64,000 nucleotides of DNA from Kordiimonadaceae bacterium (GTDB lineage: Bacteria; Pseudomonadota; Alphaproteobacteria; Sphingomonadales; Emcibacteraceae), in contig JABJKT010000137.1 in assembly GCA_018660225.1 (NCBI GenBank), forward strand, positions 1-64,000. The letters are read 5' to 3'. Of the stretch, positions 8,960 to 17,985 are shown one piece after another. The notes below the pieces were generated by a model that did not search any database, was not told the DNA's origin, and saw nothing but the letters and a program-made list of their open reading frames with translations. The first letter of the stretch is position 1; each line of letters opens with the position of its first letter. The translations under genes were made by a program, and so were the position numbers.

Positions 8960-9976
8960 ATGTATCATCCCGTCATCATAGATGTAGAGGGTTTTGAGAT
9001 AAATGCCGAAGAGAAGGCACTCTTTAATGAATTTCGTCCTTTCGGATTTATATTATTCAAAAGAAATTGCGACACTCCCGAACAATTAAAGGCACTGACG
9101 GATCAGATGCGCGACATTACTGGAAATGCTGATGTTCCCATTCTTATCGATCAGGAAGGCGGAAGGGTAGCAAGGCTTGGCCCGCCGCACTGGAGAAAAT
9201 ATCCCAGTGCAGAAATTTATTCACATATTTATGAAACAAGTCCTGATCTTGCTATAACGGCAGTACAGGTCCATGCCAGTTTGATGGCTGCGGAACTTAC
9301 CAATGTCGGTATAAATATTGACTGTTATCCGGTCGCTGATCTGCTTTTTGAAGGGGCCGATAAAGTGATCGGTGATCGTTCTTATGGCGACCGGCCCAAC
9401 AAAGTGTCTTTTTTGGCCCGTGCCGCATCAGAAGGCATGATTTCAAACGGTGTTATACCGATTATCAAACATATTCCCGGTCATGGCCGCGCGGATGTGG
9501 ATAGTCATTTGAAATTGCCTGTCGTTGAAACGCCGCTCGATATTTTAAGAGAAACAGATTTTATCCCCTTCACTAATCTTAACGATATGCCGTGCGCCAT
9601 GACGGCTCATGTTATTTATAGTGCTATTGATGCGGATAAGTGCGCCACCATTTCACCTAAGGTAATTAACGATATCATTCGCGGTGAAATGGGCTTTGAA
9701 GGTGTGCTTGTTTCCGATGATATATCTATGAAAGCCCTTAGGGGGACACCTGCTGAAAATGCGCTTGAGGCGCTTGAGGCAGGGTGCGATCTGGCCCTTC
9801 ACTGTAATGGCACGTTTGAAGAACGACGGGCTGTGCTTGCGGCAACGAAAGATCAGTTGCTTGGTGAAGATAACCGGATCATTAATATCCTGAAAAAGAA
9901 ACGTGCCCCTAGAGATATCAATCAGGAAATGTTATATGATTGGTTATTAGAAGTTATTAAAGGGTACTCGTCATAA
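8960..9976 (+). CDS. nagZ: Beta-N-acetylhexosaminidase (GH3)
   Basis: A 338-residue cytosolic GH3 enzyme that removes N-acetylglucosamine from anhydro-muropeptides in peptidoglycan recycling. The NagZ signature KHIPGHGRADVDSH (near residue 170) contains the catalytic His on the mobile loop, and SDDISMKAL carries the nucleophilic aspartate. LIDQEGGRVARL and NIDCYPVADL are further conserved strands. There is no signal peptide, consistent with cytosolic recycling. It starts with the ATG immediately after the SPOR gene stop; the M50 protease gene starts immediately after its own stop, indicating tight operon organisation. Confidence 0.95.
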   Translation: MYHPVIIDVEGFEINAEEKALFNEFRPFGFILFKRNCDTPEQLKALTDQMRDITGNADVPILIDQEGGRVARLGPPHWRKYPSAEIYSHIYETSPDLAITAVQVHASLMAAELTNVGINIDCYPVADLLFEGADKVIGDRSYGDRPNKVSFLARAASEGMISNGVIPIIKHIPGHGRADVDSHLKLPVVETPLDILRETDFIPFTNLNDMPCAMTAHVIYSAIDADKCATISPKVINDIIRGEMGFEGVLVSDDISMKALRGTPAENALEALEAGCDLALHCNGTFEERRAVLAATKDQLLGEDNRIINILKKKRAPRDINQEMLYDWLLEVIKGYSS

Positions 9977-10657
9977 ATGTCAGACATAATGGTAAATATA
10001 TCAGTTTGGGCCTTGCCGCTCCTGTTTGCAATAACTTTACATGAAGCCGCTCACGCCTGGGTCGCATGGAAGCTTGGCGATAATACGGCAAAATCAATGG
10101 GCCGGGTAAGTTTTAATCCTTTAGTTCATGTCGATCCATTTGGAACAGTGCTGCTTCCTTTGATGCTGCTTATATCAGGATCAGGTTTTATGTTTGGTTA
10201 TGCTAAACCAGTGCCGGTAAATTTCGCTAGGCTCAACAATCCCCGTATGGATATGGTTTGGGTGGCCCTTGCGGGACCGGGGGCCAATATTTTGCTGCTT
10301 TTAATGTCGGCTTTTTTGTTAAATTTTCTTGGACTTATTCCTGAATTTGCCCAAATATGGCTTCGGGATAATCTGGTTAACATGATTTTGATTAATGCAA
10401 TACTTGCTGTTTTTAACATGTTGCCAATTCCGCCACTTGATGGCGGAAGGGTGGCCGTTGGACTGTTGCCTAACTTTTTAGCCCGCCCCCTTAGCCGCCT
10501 TGAACGTTATGGAATGCTGATTATTATTATGATGATTTTCATTATTCCTGCCGGCGGAAGCTATTTAGGTTTAAATTTGAATGTATTTCAGTATATTATT
10601 TTTCCTCCAGTTGAGGTTATATTGGGAATTGCAAATAACTTGGCGAATTTGATTTAA
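9977..10657 (+). CDS. Site-2 protease family (M50) membrane metalloprotease
   Basis: A 226-residue polytopic zinc protease of the short M50B group. The HExxH motif is HEAAH near residue 22 inside the first membrane segment, and the third ligand lies in NMLPIPPLDGGRVA near residue 150. Around five or six hydrophobic segments are visible. The family cleaves membrane-embedded substrates; the substrate of this short type, which is regularly found beside scpAB, is not known. It has no PDZ domain, so it is not RseP. It lies between nagZ (no gap) and scpA (1-bp gap). Confidence 0.9.
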   Translation: MSDIMVNISVWALPLLFAITLHEAAHAWVAWKLGDNTAKSMGRVSFNPLVHVDPFGTVLLPLMLLISGSGFMFGYAKPVPVNFARLNNPRMDMVWVALAGPGANILLLLMSAFLLNFLGLIPEFAQIWLRDNLVNMILINAILAVFNMLPIPPLDGGRVAVGLLPNFLARPLSRLERYGMLIIIMMIFIIPAGGSYLGLNLNVFQYIIFPPVEVILGIANNLANLI

Positions 10658-10658
10658 T

Positions 10659-11495
10659 ATGAATGACAAAGTAGATAGTGACATAGACAGCTTTGAAATG
10701 CCCGACCCCCGACTAAGCAGGGGCGAGGACATTGATGACGAAGAACGGCTGATCGTTGATATCGAAGGTTTCGAAGGGCCGCTCGATGTGCTTCTCGCGC
10801 TGTCACGAACACAAAAAGTGGACCTTAAGCAAATATCTATTTTAGAACTGGTCAAACAGTATCTTGAATTTGTAACGGAAGCCCGTGCCCTGCGCCTTGA
10901 GCTTGCAGCGGATTATTTGGTGATGGCGGCATGGTTGGCTTATCTAAAATCAAAACTACTTCTGCCCGAAGAAGAAAATGATGATGAGCTATCCGCAGAA
11001 GAAATGGCCGCGCGCCTTACTTATCAACTAGAGCGACTTGGTGCTATTCGTGAGAGGGCAGCGATTTTAATGTCGCGAAATCAAATGGGCCGCGATATGT
11101 TTGCCCGCGGTGCTCCCGAAGCGGTCATTATAAAACAGCATCATACTTATGATCTTAGTATGTATGAACTACTCAAAGCATATGCCCAACATAAAACCCG
11201 TGAGGCCGTTGCTGATATTCGCATTCGTAAAAAGGCGGTTTTTACGCTTGATCAAGCGATCGAAAGACTATCGGGAATGCTGGGTCTTGCTCTTGACTGG
11301 ACGAGCTTAGAGCAATTTTTACCGGATGATCTAATTGATCCGCAGCTTATAAAGTCTGCTAAAGCCAGTATGTTTTCCGCCACTCTTGAACTAGCAAAGG
11401 TCGGTAAAGCTGATCTTGTACAAAAACAGGCTTTTGGCCCGATGTTTATTCGTGCGAGAGCACAAGATAATAAAAAAACAGAGGACGATAATTAA
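10659..11495 (+). CDS. scpA: Segregation and condensation protein A
   Basis: A 278-residue kleisin subunit that bridges SMC heads in the bacterial condensin complex with ScpB. Family marks are VDIEGFEGPLDVLLALSRTQKVDL at the start of the domain (about residues 33-56), AADYLVMAAWLAYLKSKLLLP in the helical N-terminal SMC-neck-binding region, and a C-terminal winged-helix part. An acidic extension of about 30 residues precedes the domain. The start follows the M50 gene stop by 1 bp, and scpB begins 1 bp after its stop. Confidence 0.94.
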   Translation: MNDKVDSDIDSFEMPDPRLSRGEDIDDEERLIVDIEGFEGPLDVLLALSRTQKVDLKQISILELVKQYLEFVTEARALRLELAADYLVMAAWLAYLKSKLLLPEEENDDELSAEEMAARLTYQLERLGAIRERAAILMSRNQMGRDMFARGAPEAVIIKQHHTYDLSMYELLKAYAQHKTREAVADIRIRKKAVFTLDQAIERLSGMLGLALDWTSLEQFLPDDLIDPQLIKSAKASMFSATLELAKVGKADLVQKQAFGPMFIRARAQDNKKTEDDN

Positions 11496-11496
11496 A

Positions 11497-12129
11497 ATGG
11501 ATAATCAGGAACAATTAAGGATTTGTGAGGCTCTATTATTTGCATCCGACCGGCCATTATCTTCAATTGCTCTTGCCGAACAGTTACCCGAAGGAAGTGA
11601 CGTCGAGGCGATTCTTTTAGAACTACAAAAAAAATATCAGGATAGTGGTGTAAATCTGGTTGAAGTTGCTGGTAAATGGATGTTTCAAACGGCTTCTGAT
11701 CTGGCATTTTTGCTACGAAAAGAGCAGGAAAAAGAAAGAAAATTATCGCGAGCGGCTGTCGAGACATTGGCGATTATCGCTTATCACCAACCAGTAACGC
11801 GCGCCGAAATAGAAGATATTCGCGGCGTTGGCGTTAGCAAGGGAACGCTCGATGTTTTGATGGAAGCAGTATGGGTAAGGCCCGTTGGAAGACGAAGAAC
11901 GCCAGGTAGACCAATGACTTACGGCACGACTGAAGATTTTCTTGTACAGTTTGGATTAAATAGTGTAAAAGACTTACCTGGTCTTGCGGAGCTTAAAGCA
12001 GCAGGTTTTCTTGATAACGTGAATACGGCAAGATTAAACCTTTTAAGCGATGAAGAACCAAAAGAAGAGCAACCCGACCTGCCGATGGATGATGATGAAA
12101 GCAGTTCTGAGGAGCAGGTAATCTCTTAA
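11497..12129 (+). CDS. scpB: Segregation and condensation protein B
   Basis: A 210-residue partner of ScpA, made of two winged-helix domains. Typical segments are LRICEALLFASDRPLS at the N-terminus and AAVETLAIIAYHQPVTRAEI followed by RGVGVSKGTLDVL, then a GRRRTPGRPMTYGTT loop. The tail of about 25 residues is acidic. A longer frame begins at 11416 but runs inside scpA; ATG 11497 is preferred because it directly follows the scpA stop, with GAGGA upstream and the family's usual N-terminus. About 100 bp separate it from tatA, which has its own strong ribosome binding site. Confidence 0.94.
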   Translation: MDNQEQLRICEALLFASDRPLSSIALAEQLPEGSDVEAILLELQKKYQDSGVNLVEVAGKWMFQTASDLAFLLRKEQEKERKLSRAAVETLAIIAYHQPVTRAEIEDIRGVGVSKGTLDVLMEAVWVRPVGRRRTPGRPMTYGTTEDFLVQFGLNSVKDLPGLAELKAAGFLDNVNTARLNLLSDEEPKEEQPDLPMDDDESSSEEQVIS

Positions 12130-12233
12130 AAAAATATATTTCTATTGATTTCCTATCCAAGATCGTCGATCTTTTGCGTGAAAAAATGCCTCTGTGTAAG
12201 CATGAGGGAAATTGAATTTTTAGGAGATATACC

Positions 12234-12467
12234 ATGGGTATAGGTTGGCCACAGATTTTAATTATAGTTGTATTACTAGTTCTTTTATTTGGACGGGGAA
12301 AAATTTCCGGACTGATGGGGGATGTCGCTCAGGGAATTAAGAGCTTTAAGAAGGGTATCGCGGAAGACGATGACGAACCCGAAGATGAAGCACCTAAAAA
12401 CCTTGAAAAAAAATCAGACACTGTTGTTTCTGAAGAAAAAACTGAAAAATCAGATAGCGCAAGCTAG
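12234..12467 (+). CDS. tatA: Sec-independent translocase subunit TatA
   Basis: A 77-residue pore-forming subunit of the twin-arginine export system. It has a short periplasmic N-terminus (MGIGWPQ), one membrane helix ending in the conserved FGRGKI hinge, an amphipathic helix ([17 protein letters not shown]) and a charged C-terminal tail. A good ribosome binding site, AGGAGAT, lies upstream. It is the first of tatABC. Several likely Tat substrates are encoded in this window (PhoD-like phosphatase, IorB-like large subunit, DctP). Confidence 0.93.
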   Translation: MGIGWPQILIIVVLLVLLFGRGKISGLMGDVAQGIKSFKKGIAEDDDEPEDEAPKNLEKKSDTVVSEEKTEKSDSAS

Positions 12468-12492
12468 TTTTAAATTTTGCTAGGTATGTTTG

Positions 12493-13065
12493 ATGCTTGA
12501 TATTGGATTTCCAGAATTATTTATCGTCGCGGTGCTGGCCATTATAGTGGTCGGCCCGAAAGACTTGCCAAAAGTCATTCGCTCAGGAATGAAGATGGTG
12601 CGTAAAGTTCGTGAAATGGGAAGTGAGTTCCAGGCCGGGGTCAAAAAAATGGCCGACGAAGTGGAACTTGATGATGTTACCCGTAAGCTAAATGAGGCCG
12701 GTAATATTTCTCTTGATGATGTGGGTAAGAAGAAGAAAAAGCCTGCTGTCGATCCGACTGCTGAATTTTCAGATTATGAAGAATTTGATTATGATCAGTA
12801 TGACTATGAAGGTGGCGGAACACATTCGCCGTCCAAACCGGATATAAAAGAAGAAAAAAAACCAGAAACTTCTGATAATGAAGAGCCGAAAGCTGAAGAA
12901 GTAGTAGCCAAAGCTGAGCCGCCTAAAGCTGAACCAACTAAGGCTAAGCCAACTAAGGCTAAGCCGGCCAAAGCTAAGTCAACTAAGGCTAAACCAACTA
13001 AGGTTGAACCTGTCGCTACTGCAGAAGCTTCTGAAACTGAAGTAAAGAGTAAGTCAGATGAGTGA
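12493..13065 (+). CDS. tatB: Sec-independent translocase subunit TatB
   Basis: A 190-residue TatB that, with TatC, forms the receptor for twin-arginine signal peptides. The N-terminal helix MLDIGFPELFIVAVLAIIVV and the following GPKDLPKVIRSGMKMVRKVR amphipathic helix are characteristic. The C-terminal part after about residue 95 is low complexity: an acidic tyrosine-rich stretch (SDYEEFDYDQYDYE) and then seven pentapeptide repeats of the form T-K-A-K-P. ATG 12493 is chosen over TTG 12490. Its end overlaps tatC by 8 bp. Confidence 0.92.
   Translation: MLDIGFPELFIVAVLAIIVVGPKDLPKVIRSGMKMVRKVREMGSEFQAGVKKMADEVELDDVTRKLNEAGNISLDDVGKKKKKPAVDPTAEFSDYEEFDYDQYDYEGGGTHSPSKPDIKEEKKPETSDNEEPKAEEVVAKAEPPKAEPTKAKPTKAKPAKAKSTKAKPTKVEPVATAEASETEVKSKSDE
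12907..13011 (+). repeat. Seven 15-bp tandem repeats in the tatB 3' part
   Basis: Seven in-frame 15-bp units run without interruption, for example ACTAAGGCTAAGCCA at 12937-12951 and ACTAAGGCTAAGCCG at 12952-12966. They encode AKAEP, PKAEP, TKAKP, TKAKP, AKAKS, TKAKP and TKVEP. The central units are the most alike and the outer ones diverge. Their identity at DNA level suggests expansion by slippage. Confidence 0.9.
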
Positions 13066-13873
13066 AGAGGCCGCTGAAGAAAAAATTGAAGAAAGTTCCG
13101 CGCCGCTGTTGGATCATCTGATTGAACTTAGAACACGACTTATCTGGAGTGTGGCTTATATTCTGGTTGCGTTTTGTGTCTGTCTTGTTTTTGCAGATTA
13201 TATTTATAATTTTCTCGCACAACCCTTTGTCGATGTTGCCAAATCATTTGGCAAAGAACCGAAGATGATTTTTACCGGACTTCAGGACAAGTTTTTTGTT
13301 AATATCAGGCTTAGTTTTTATGTGGCGCTTGCAGTGACTTTCCCAATGGTTTCAATACAAATATGGAAATTTGTCGCGCCAGGTCTTTATAAAAATGAAA
13401 GAAATGCTTTCTTGCCTTTCTTAGCCGGAACACCAATTCTTTTCGTTCTTGGTGCCTCAATCGCTTATTATCTGGTTATTCCAAATGCATGGGCTTTCTT
13501 TATGTCCTACGAAGTGGGCGGTGTTGGTGAACTTGTTGCCGGTGAGCTTAATAATGCATCATCGCTGCAAATTCAGTCACTTCCCGCCGTTAAAGAATAT
13601 TTGTCACTGACTATTCTGCTTATGTTTGCCTTCGGACTTAGCTTCCAACTGCCGATCCTGCTTTTGTTGCTTGCCCGGGTTGGTTTTGTAACGGCCAAAG
13701 GACTCGCTGAAAAAAGAAAATATACTGTCATTGCGGCCTTTTGTTTTGCTGCCTTTATGACGCCGCCAGATCCTATAAGCCAGGTAGGGCTCGCGATACC
13801 TATTTTAATTCTTTATGAAATTTCCATTATCGTTATCAAATTAACAATAAAGCAGCCTGAAGAAGATGTTTGA
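13058..13873 (+). CDS. tatC: Sec-independent translocase subunit TatC
   Basis: A 271-residue six-helix membrane protein and the core of the Tat receptor. Family motifs are [17 protein letters not shown] at residues 16-32, [18 protein letters not shown] in the first cytoplasmic loop region, [18 protein letters not shown] and [12 protein letters not shown]. Length is normal. It overlaps tatB by 8 bp upstream and serS by 8 bp downstream, so all of these are probably one transcript. Confidence 0.97.
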   Translation: MSEEAAEEKIEESSAPLLDHLIELRTRLIWSVAYILVAFCVCLVFADYIYNFLAQPFVDVAKSFGKEPKMIFTGLQDKFFVNIRLSFYVALAVTFPMVSIQIWKFVAPGLYKNERNAFLPFLAGTPILFVLGASIAYYLVIPNAWAFFMSYEVGGVGELVAGELNNASSLQIQSLPAVKEYLSLTILLMFAFGLSFQLPILLLLLARVGFVTAKGLAEKRKYTVIAAFCFAAFMTPPDPISQVGLAIPILILYEISIIVIKLTIKQPEEDV

Positions 13874-15140
13874 TATAAAAGCCATACGTGAAAATGCACA
13901 GCATTATGATAAAGGCTGGGCCCGCCGTGGGATGGAACCACAATCAGCAGCTCTTCTTGGTGTAGATACTGAACTTCGCGCTAAACAAACCGAACTGCAG
14001 GAATGCCAGTCAAAACGCAATGATGCTTCTAAAGCAATCGGAATGGCTAAATCCAAAGGTGAGGATGCATCAGACGCTATTCGTGAAGTAGGTGAGCTTA
14101 AAGATAAAATGGCATTTCTCGAAGAAGAAGTGCGCACTTTATCAGAAAATCTCACCGCAACACTTTCCAAAATCGACAATATTCCAGACCCGGAAGTTCC
14201 TGACGGAAAAAGTGAGGAAGATAATGTTGAGATCAGAAAATGGGGCGATATTCCCAGCTTTGATTTTGAACCTAAACAGCATTTTGATATCGGCGAAGAC
14301 TTGGGTCAGATGGACTTTGAAGGCGCGGCTAAAATGTCAGGCGCGCGCTTTGTTATTTTACGCTCCCATCTAGCCAAACTCGAACGTGCTCTTGCCGCAT
14401 TTATGCTCGATATGCATACGTCAGAATATGGCTACGAAGAAGTATCCGTACCGCTTTTGGTCCGTGATCAGGCGCTTTACGGTACTAGTCAACTGCCAAA
14501 ATTTGAAGAAGATCTCTTTAAAACCACTTCTGGTCATTATCTAATCCCGACCGGTGAAGTGCCGCTCACTAATTTGGTGCGTGAAAGCATTATTGAGGAA
14601 GAAAAGCTTCCGCTTCGCTTTACTTGTCTTAGTAGTTGTTACCGCTCGGAAGCAGGATCAGCGGGCCGCGATACACGTGGCATGATCCGTCTTCACCAAT
14701 TTCAAAAAGTGGAAATGGTAAGTGTTACGGTACCGGAACAATCGAATGATGAACTGGACCGCATGACGGGTATTGCTGAAGAAGTGCTAAAAAGGCTCAA
14801 GCTTCCCTACCGCGCTGTCATTCTTTGCACTGGTGATATGGGTTTTGCTGCTCATAAGACATATGACCTTGAAGTTTGGTTGCCGGGGCAGGATATGTAC
14901 CGGGAAATTTCAAGCTGTTCAAACACCGGCGATTTTCAGGCGCGGCGCATGAAGGCCCGCTTTAAACCTGCAGGCGAAAAGAAAACAAAGTTTGTTCATA
15001 CATTAAACGGCTCCGGACTTGCAGTTGGACGCACACTGGTTGCGGTTCTTGAAAATTATCAGCAAGCAGACGGATCAGTGATCGTACCCGATGTCCTCAG
15101 ACCATATATGGCAGGACAAGAGGTCATAAAGGCCTCTTAA
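13866..15140 (+). CDS. serS: Seryl-tRNA synthetase
   Basis: A 424-residue class II synthetase charging tRNA-Ser. The N-terminal long helical hairpin (about residues 30-100) binds the tRNA long arm. The catalytic core shows TGEVPLTNL, motif 2 [27 protein letters not shown], and motif 3 near the end ([19 protein letters not shown]). The start overlaps the tatC stop by 8 bp. In related genomes surE usually follows serS; here pcm follows after 16 bp. Confidence 0.97.
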   Translation: MFDIKAIRENAQHYDKGWARRGMEPQSAALLGVDTELRAKQTELQECQSKRNDASKAIGMAKSKGEDASDAIREVGELKDKMAFLEEEVRTLSENLTATLSKIDNIPDPEVPDGKSEEDNVEIRKWGDIPSFDFEPKQHFDIGEDLGQMDFEGAAKMSGARFVILRSHLAKLERALAAFMLDMHTSEYGYEEVSVPLLVRDQALYGTSQLPKFEEDLFKTTSGHYLIPTGEVPLTNLVRESIIEEEKLPLRFTCLSSCYRSEAGSAGRDTRGMIRLHQFQKVEMVSVTVPEQSNDELDRMTGIAEEVLKRLKLPYRAVILCTGDMGFAAHKTYDLEVWLPGQDMYREISSCSNTGDFQARRMKARFKPAGEKKTKFVHTLNGSGLAVGRTLVAVLENYQQADGSVIVPDVLRPYMAGQEVIKAS

Positions 15141-15156
15141 ATATTCAAGAAAACAG

Positions 15157-15804
15157 ATGAATAGCAGTTTAGAAGATAAAAAAAATCAGCTTTTAGCGAA
15201 ATTAAGAAAACAAGGCATCAGTGATGAAGCTGTTCTTGAGGCACTCGCTGAAATTCCACGCGAAGATTTTATTGCTGACTATCTTAGAGCCCAAGCATAC
15301 GAGAATGCGGCACTGCCGATTGAGAGCGAACAAACCATAAGCCAGCCTTTCATCGTTGCCTATATGACCCAAGAACTTCGGGTCGATAAAAGCCATAAAG
15401 TACTAGAGGTAGGCACTGGTTCCGGCTATCAGGCAGCGGTACTTGCCAAACTTTGTAAGCGTCTATTTACCATTGAACGTCATATGCCGCTTCATAAAAC
15501 CGCCGAAGAAATGTTTAAAAAACTGCGGCTTTTTAATGTTACTACATTATTTGGAAATGGTATGCGTGGCTGGAAAGAGCAGGAACCGTTTGACCGAATT
15601 ATGGTAACGGCGGCCGGTGAAGATATCCCCGATGAGCTACTCTACCAATTAAAAGACGGCGGTATCCTGATTATTCCCGTTGGCGGGCAGGAAGAAACAC
15701 AGCATATTATCAGGGTAACCAGACACGGTGATGATTTTGATGTAAAAACATTGCTGCCAGTAAAATTTGTTCCACTACTGTCAGGTATTGTGCATTCGTC
15801 CTAA
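15157..15804 (+). CDS. pcm: Protein-L-isoaspartate O-methyltransferase
   Basis: A 215-residue SAM-dependent methyltransferase that repairs isoaspartyl residues in damaged proteins. The sequence shows PREDFIADYLRAQAYENAALPI, the loop SEQTISQPFIVAYMTQEL that binds substrate, and SAM motif I VLEVGTGSGYQAAVLAKL. It lies directly behind serS (16 bp) without the usual surE between them, and the lipoprotein gene begins 19 bp downstream. Confidence 0.94.
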   Translation: MNSSLEDKKNQLLAKLRKQGISDEAVLEALAEIPREDFIADYLRAQAYENAALPIESEQTISQPFIVAYMTQELRVDKSHKVLEVGTGSGYQAAVLAKLCKRLFTIERHMPLHKTAEEMFKKLRLFNVTTLFGNGMRGWKEQEPFDRIMVTAAGEDIPDELLYQLKDGGILIIPVGGQEETQHIIRVTRHGDDFDVKTLLPVKFVPLLSGIVHSS

Positions 15805-15823
15805 TGCCTGCTATAACTTCCCT

Positions 15824-16780
15824 ATGAATATGTTGCCCATAAATCACTTTAAAATGATATGCGGATTTATATCTGCTGTATTTCTTGCGGGCTGTTCACT
15901 TGGTTATGATAGTGAAGGACCTTATCCATATTCGAAGGCAAACCAACCACCGTCAACGACGTATCAAAGTTCTGGTGCAAACACACAAACCGCCAGTAAT
16001 ACACAGACACCTGATATCAGAAACAAACCCGTTTCGCCGCGTGCTAGTGCAACAAACAGCGCTTCATCCATTACGGTTGGCCCAGGTGATACGGTATATG
16101 CTATTTCGCGCCGTTATGGTGTGTCGGTCCGTGCGGTAATTAACAGTAATAAATTGCGCCCGCCTTATCTATTAAACCGGGGGCAAAAACTGAATATTCC
16201 CGCAGGAATAAGTTATGTGGTGAAGCGCGGCGATACGGTTTACGGCATATCACGGGCCAGAGGCACGACCATGAATGATCTGGTGCGTGTTAATAGCCTT
16301 AAGGCGCCTTACGCTTTAAATGTTGGCCAAACATTAAAGCTTCCCGGTGCGTCATCAGCATCAAACAGGCAAGTTGCCTTGGGACCACCACCAAAAATTT
16401 CAGGCAAAGGGTTCATGTGGCCGGTAACGGGCAGTGTCATATCGGGCTATGGCCCCAAACAGGCCGGGTATCATAATGACGGCGTCAATATCCGCGCCCC
16501 AATGGGAAGTTCCGTTGTTGCTGCGGAAAGCGGCGTGGTAGTCCATGCCAGTAATAAGTTAAAAGGATATGGCAACCTGATACTGATAAAACATCAAAAT
16601 GGCTGGGTAACGGCTTATGCTCATAATGATAAAATACTTGTTAAAAAAGGCGATCAGGTTAGCCGTGGCCAGACCGTCGCACAGGTTGGCAGTACGGGAA
16701 GAGTAGATAGCCCGCAGCTCCATTTCGAAATGCGCAAAGGCTCACGCGCCGTTAATCCGACCTTATATCTCAAGAGCTGA
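15824..16780 (+). CDS. LysM/M23-domain lipoprotein, NlpD-like amidase activator
   Basis: A 318-residue envelope lipoprotein. The lipobox VFLAGC places the lipidated cysteine at residue 24. A disordered Ser/Thr/Gln-rich stretch follows, then two LysM domains (about 83-126 and 130-173) that bind peptidoglycan, and a LytM/M23 domain (about 200-315). The first zinc-ligand motif is altered: where active M23 enzymes have H-x-G-x-D, this has N218-D-G-V-N222, while the later AYAHND and LHFE histidines remain. This resembles NlpD/EnvC, which activate amidases rather than cut the wall. ATG 15824 is used instead of an upstream in-frame start that lies inside pcm. It is the last gene of the plus-strand block. 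Confidence 0.88.
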   Translation: MNMLPINHFKMICGFISAVFLAGCSLGYDSEGPYPYSKANQPPSTTYQSSGANTQTASNTQTPDIRNKPVSPRASATNSASSITVGPGDTVYAISRRYGVSVRAVINSNKLRPPYLLNRGQKLNIPAGISYVVKRGDTVYGISRARGTTMNDLVRVNSLKAPYALNVGQTLKLPGASSASNRQVALGPPPKISGKGFMWPVTGSVISGYGPKQAGYHNDGVNIRAPMGSSVVAAESGVVVHASNKLKGYGNLILIKHQNGWVTAYAHNDKILVKKGDQVSRGQTVAQVGSTGRVDSPQLHFEMRKGSRAVNPTLYLKS

Positions 16781-16794
16781 AAACCTAAAACCTA

Positions 16795-17967
16795 CTAAAT
16801 AGTGTTAAGAGCGAAATAAGGCTCTCTCCAATCTTTATAACAATTTATGACTTCTACGCCGTCTACGGCCAACAATACCGTGTCGCGCGACCGGTAACGA
16901 AGTACCTTATGCTGTATTAATCCATCCAGAACAAAGACCATATTATCGCCCAGTATTGTTTGATCACCAGAACTTAAAAAGGGTCCTTCCATTGGAGATG
17001 CACCAACGCAGAACCCTAAGGCATGACCATCAATGATCGATATATTCAGATCGGCTGCTTTTGAGATAACATCTTTATAGACTTCGCAGCACTTGCGGCC
17101 GACTTTTAGCGCATCACAAAGAAGATCACGTAAGGTAACTAAGTGGCCGTAGGCGTCTTGTTGGTCTTCGCTCATTTCTTCGGACATGATGGCGATGCGT
17201 GTTGAATTGCTCCAATATCCGTTCTCGTTATTCATAGCATCAGCAATTATCGGGTCGCCGACATTAGTGAAATCACTAGCCGCGAAGCCAAATTTGGGAG
17301 CATAGGCCCATATATTTGAAATGCTATTCCCGATAACACCGCGTGAACATGCATTATAGCCCTCAAGATCGATATCACGTTCCAAGCTATGAATGCGTAA
17401 GTTTTCTGACACACTCATCGATGATTTTGACCTATCGGCGATTAAATGATGAAAATAACCATTAATCGCATGATCCGTTTTCATAGCGATAGATTTTAAA
17501 TGTTTAATTTCGGTTTTGGTTTTTGTTGAGCGGGCCTTCCTTAAATCATCTGTGCAGGAAACATACTCAGCGCCCAGTTCGGCAATAGCATTTCTGATTA
17601 ACCGTGCTATTTTAATGGGTGAAATGTCATCATCACTGCCTAGCCGTTTCGCAGAAGCGCATTGCTTTAATAATTCTTCAATGCCGCTGATGGTTTGATC
17701 ATTTTCTAATGAATAAGAAATGATCTTGGCATTGTAGTTATATTGACTTGCGGCATTTTCCCAGCACTTCGGCACTATGACAATTGGCGCTGAATTTCTT
17801 TCAATATAGGCAAATATTCTTAAATCAGTTTGGGCATGGGCGCAGGGTATTTTTACCCCGGTAGCATATTGGATGTTGTAAATGTCGGAAATAATCAGCC
17901 CATCAAGATTTTGATCTTCAATGATTTGATTAATTTTGTTTGTTACTTCTTGAGCAAGGTTTTTCAT
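16795..17967 (-). CDS. Creatinase/M24-fold protein, degenerate metal site (paralogue 1)
   Basis: A 390-residue pita-bread-fold protein with the creatinase-type N-terminal domain (about 1-150, DGLIISDIYNIQYATG) and the C-terminal M24 domain. Aligned by eye to Xaa-Pro aminopeptidase, the five metal positions read D (IADAM), N instead of D (GYWSNSTR), H (GHALG), D instead of E (VFVLDG) and R instead of E (YRSRDTV). At least two essential ligands are lost, so a dinuclear-metal peptidase is unlikely. Creatinase and ectoine hydrolase share this fold and work without metal. It is the last gene of a seven-gene operon and sits 18 bp behind its paralogue, with AAGGAAA upstream of the ATG. A non-catalytic role is also possible. 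Confidence 0.8.
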   Translation of the reverse strand: MKNLAQEVTNKINQIIEDQNLDGLIISDIYNIQYATGVKIPCAHAQTDLRIFAYIERNSAPIVIVPKCWENAASQYNYNAKIISYSLENDQTISGIEELLKQCASAKRLGSDDDISPIKIARLIRNAIAELGAEYVSCTDDLRKARSTKTKTEIKHLKSIAMKTDHAINGYFHHLIADRSKSSMSVSENLRIHSLERDIDLEGYNACSRGVIGNSISNIWAYAPKFGFAASDFTNVGDPIIADAMNNENGYWSNSTRIAIMSEEMSEDQQDAYGHLVTLRDLLCDALKVGRKCCEVYKDVISKAADLNISIIDGHALGFCVGASPMEGPFLSSGDQTILGDNMVFVLDGLIQHKVLRYRSRDTVLLAVDGVEVINCYKDWREPYFALNTI

Positions 17968-17985
17968 GTTTTTAAATTTCCTTCA

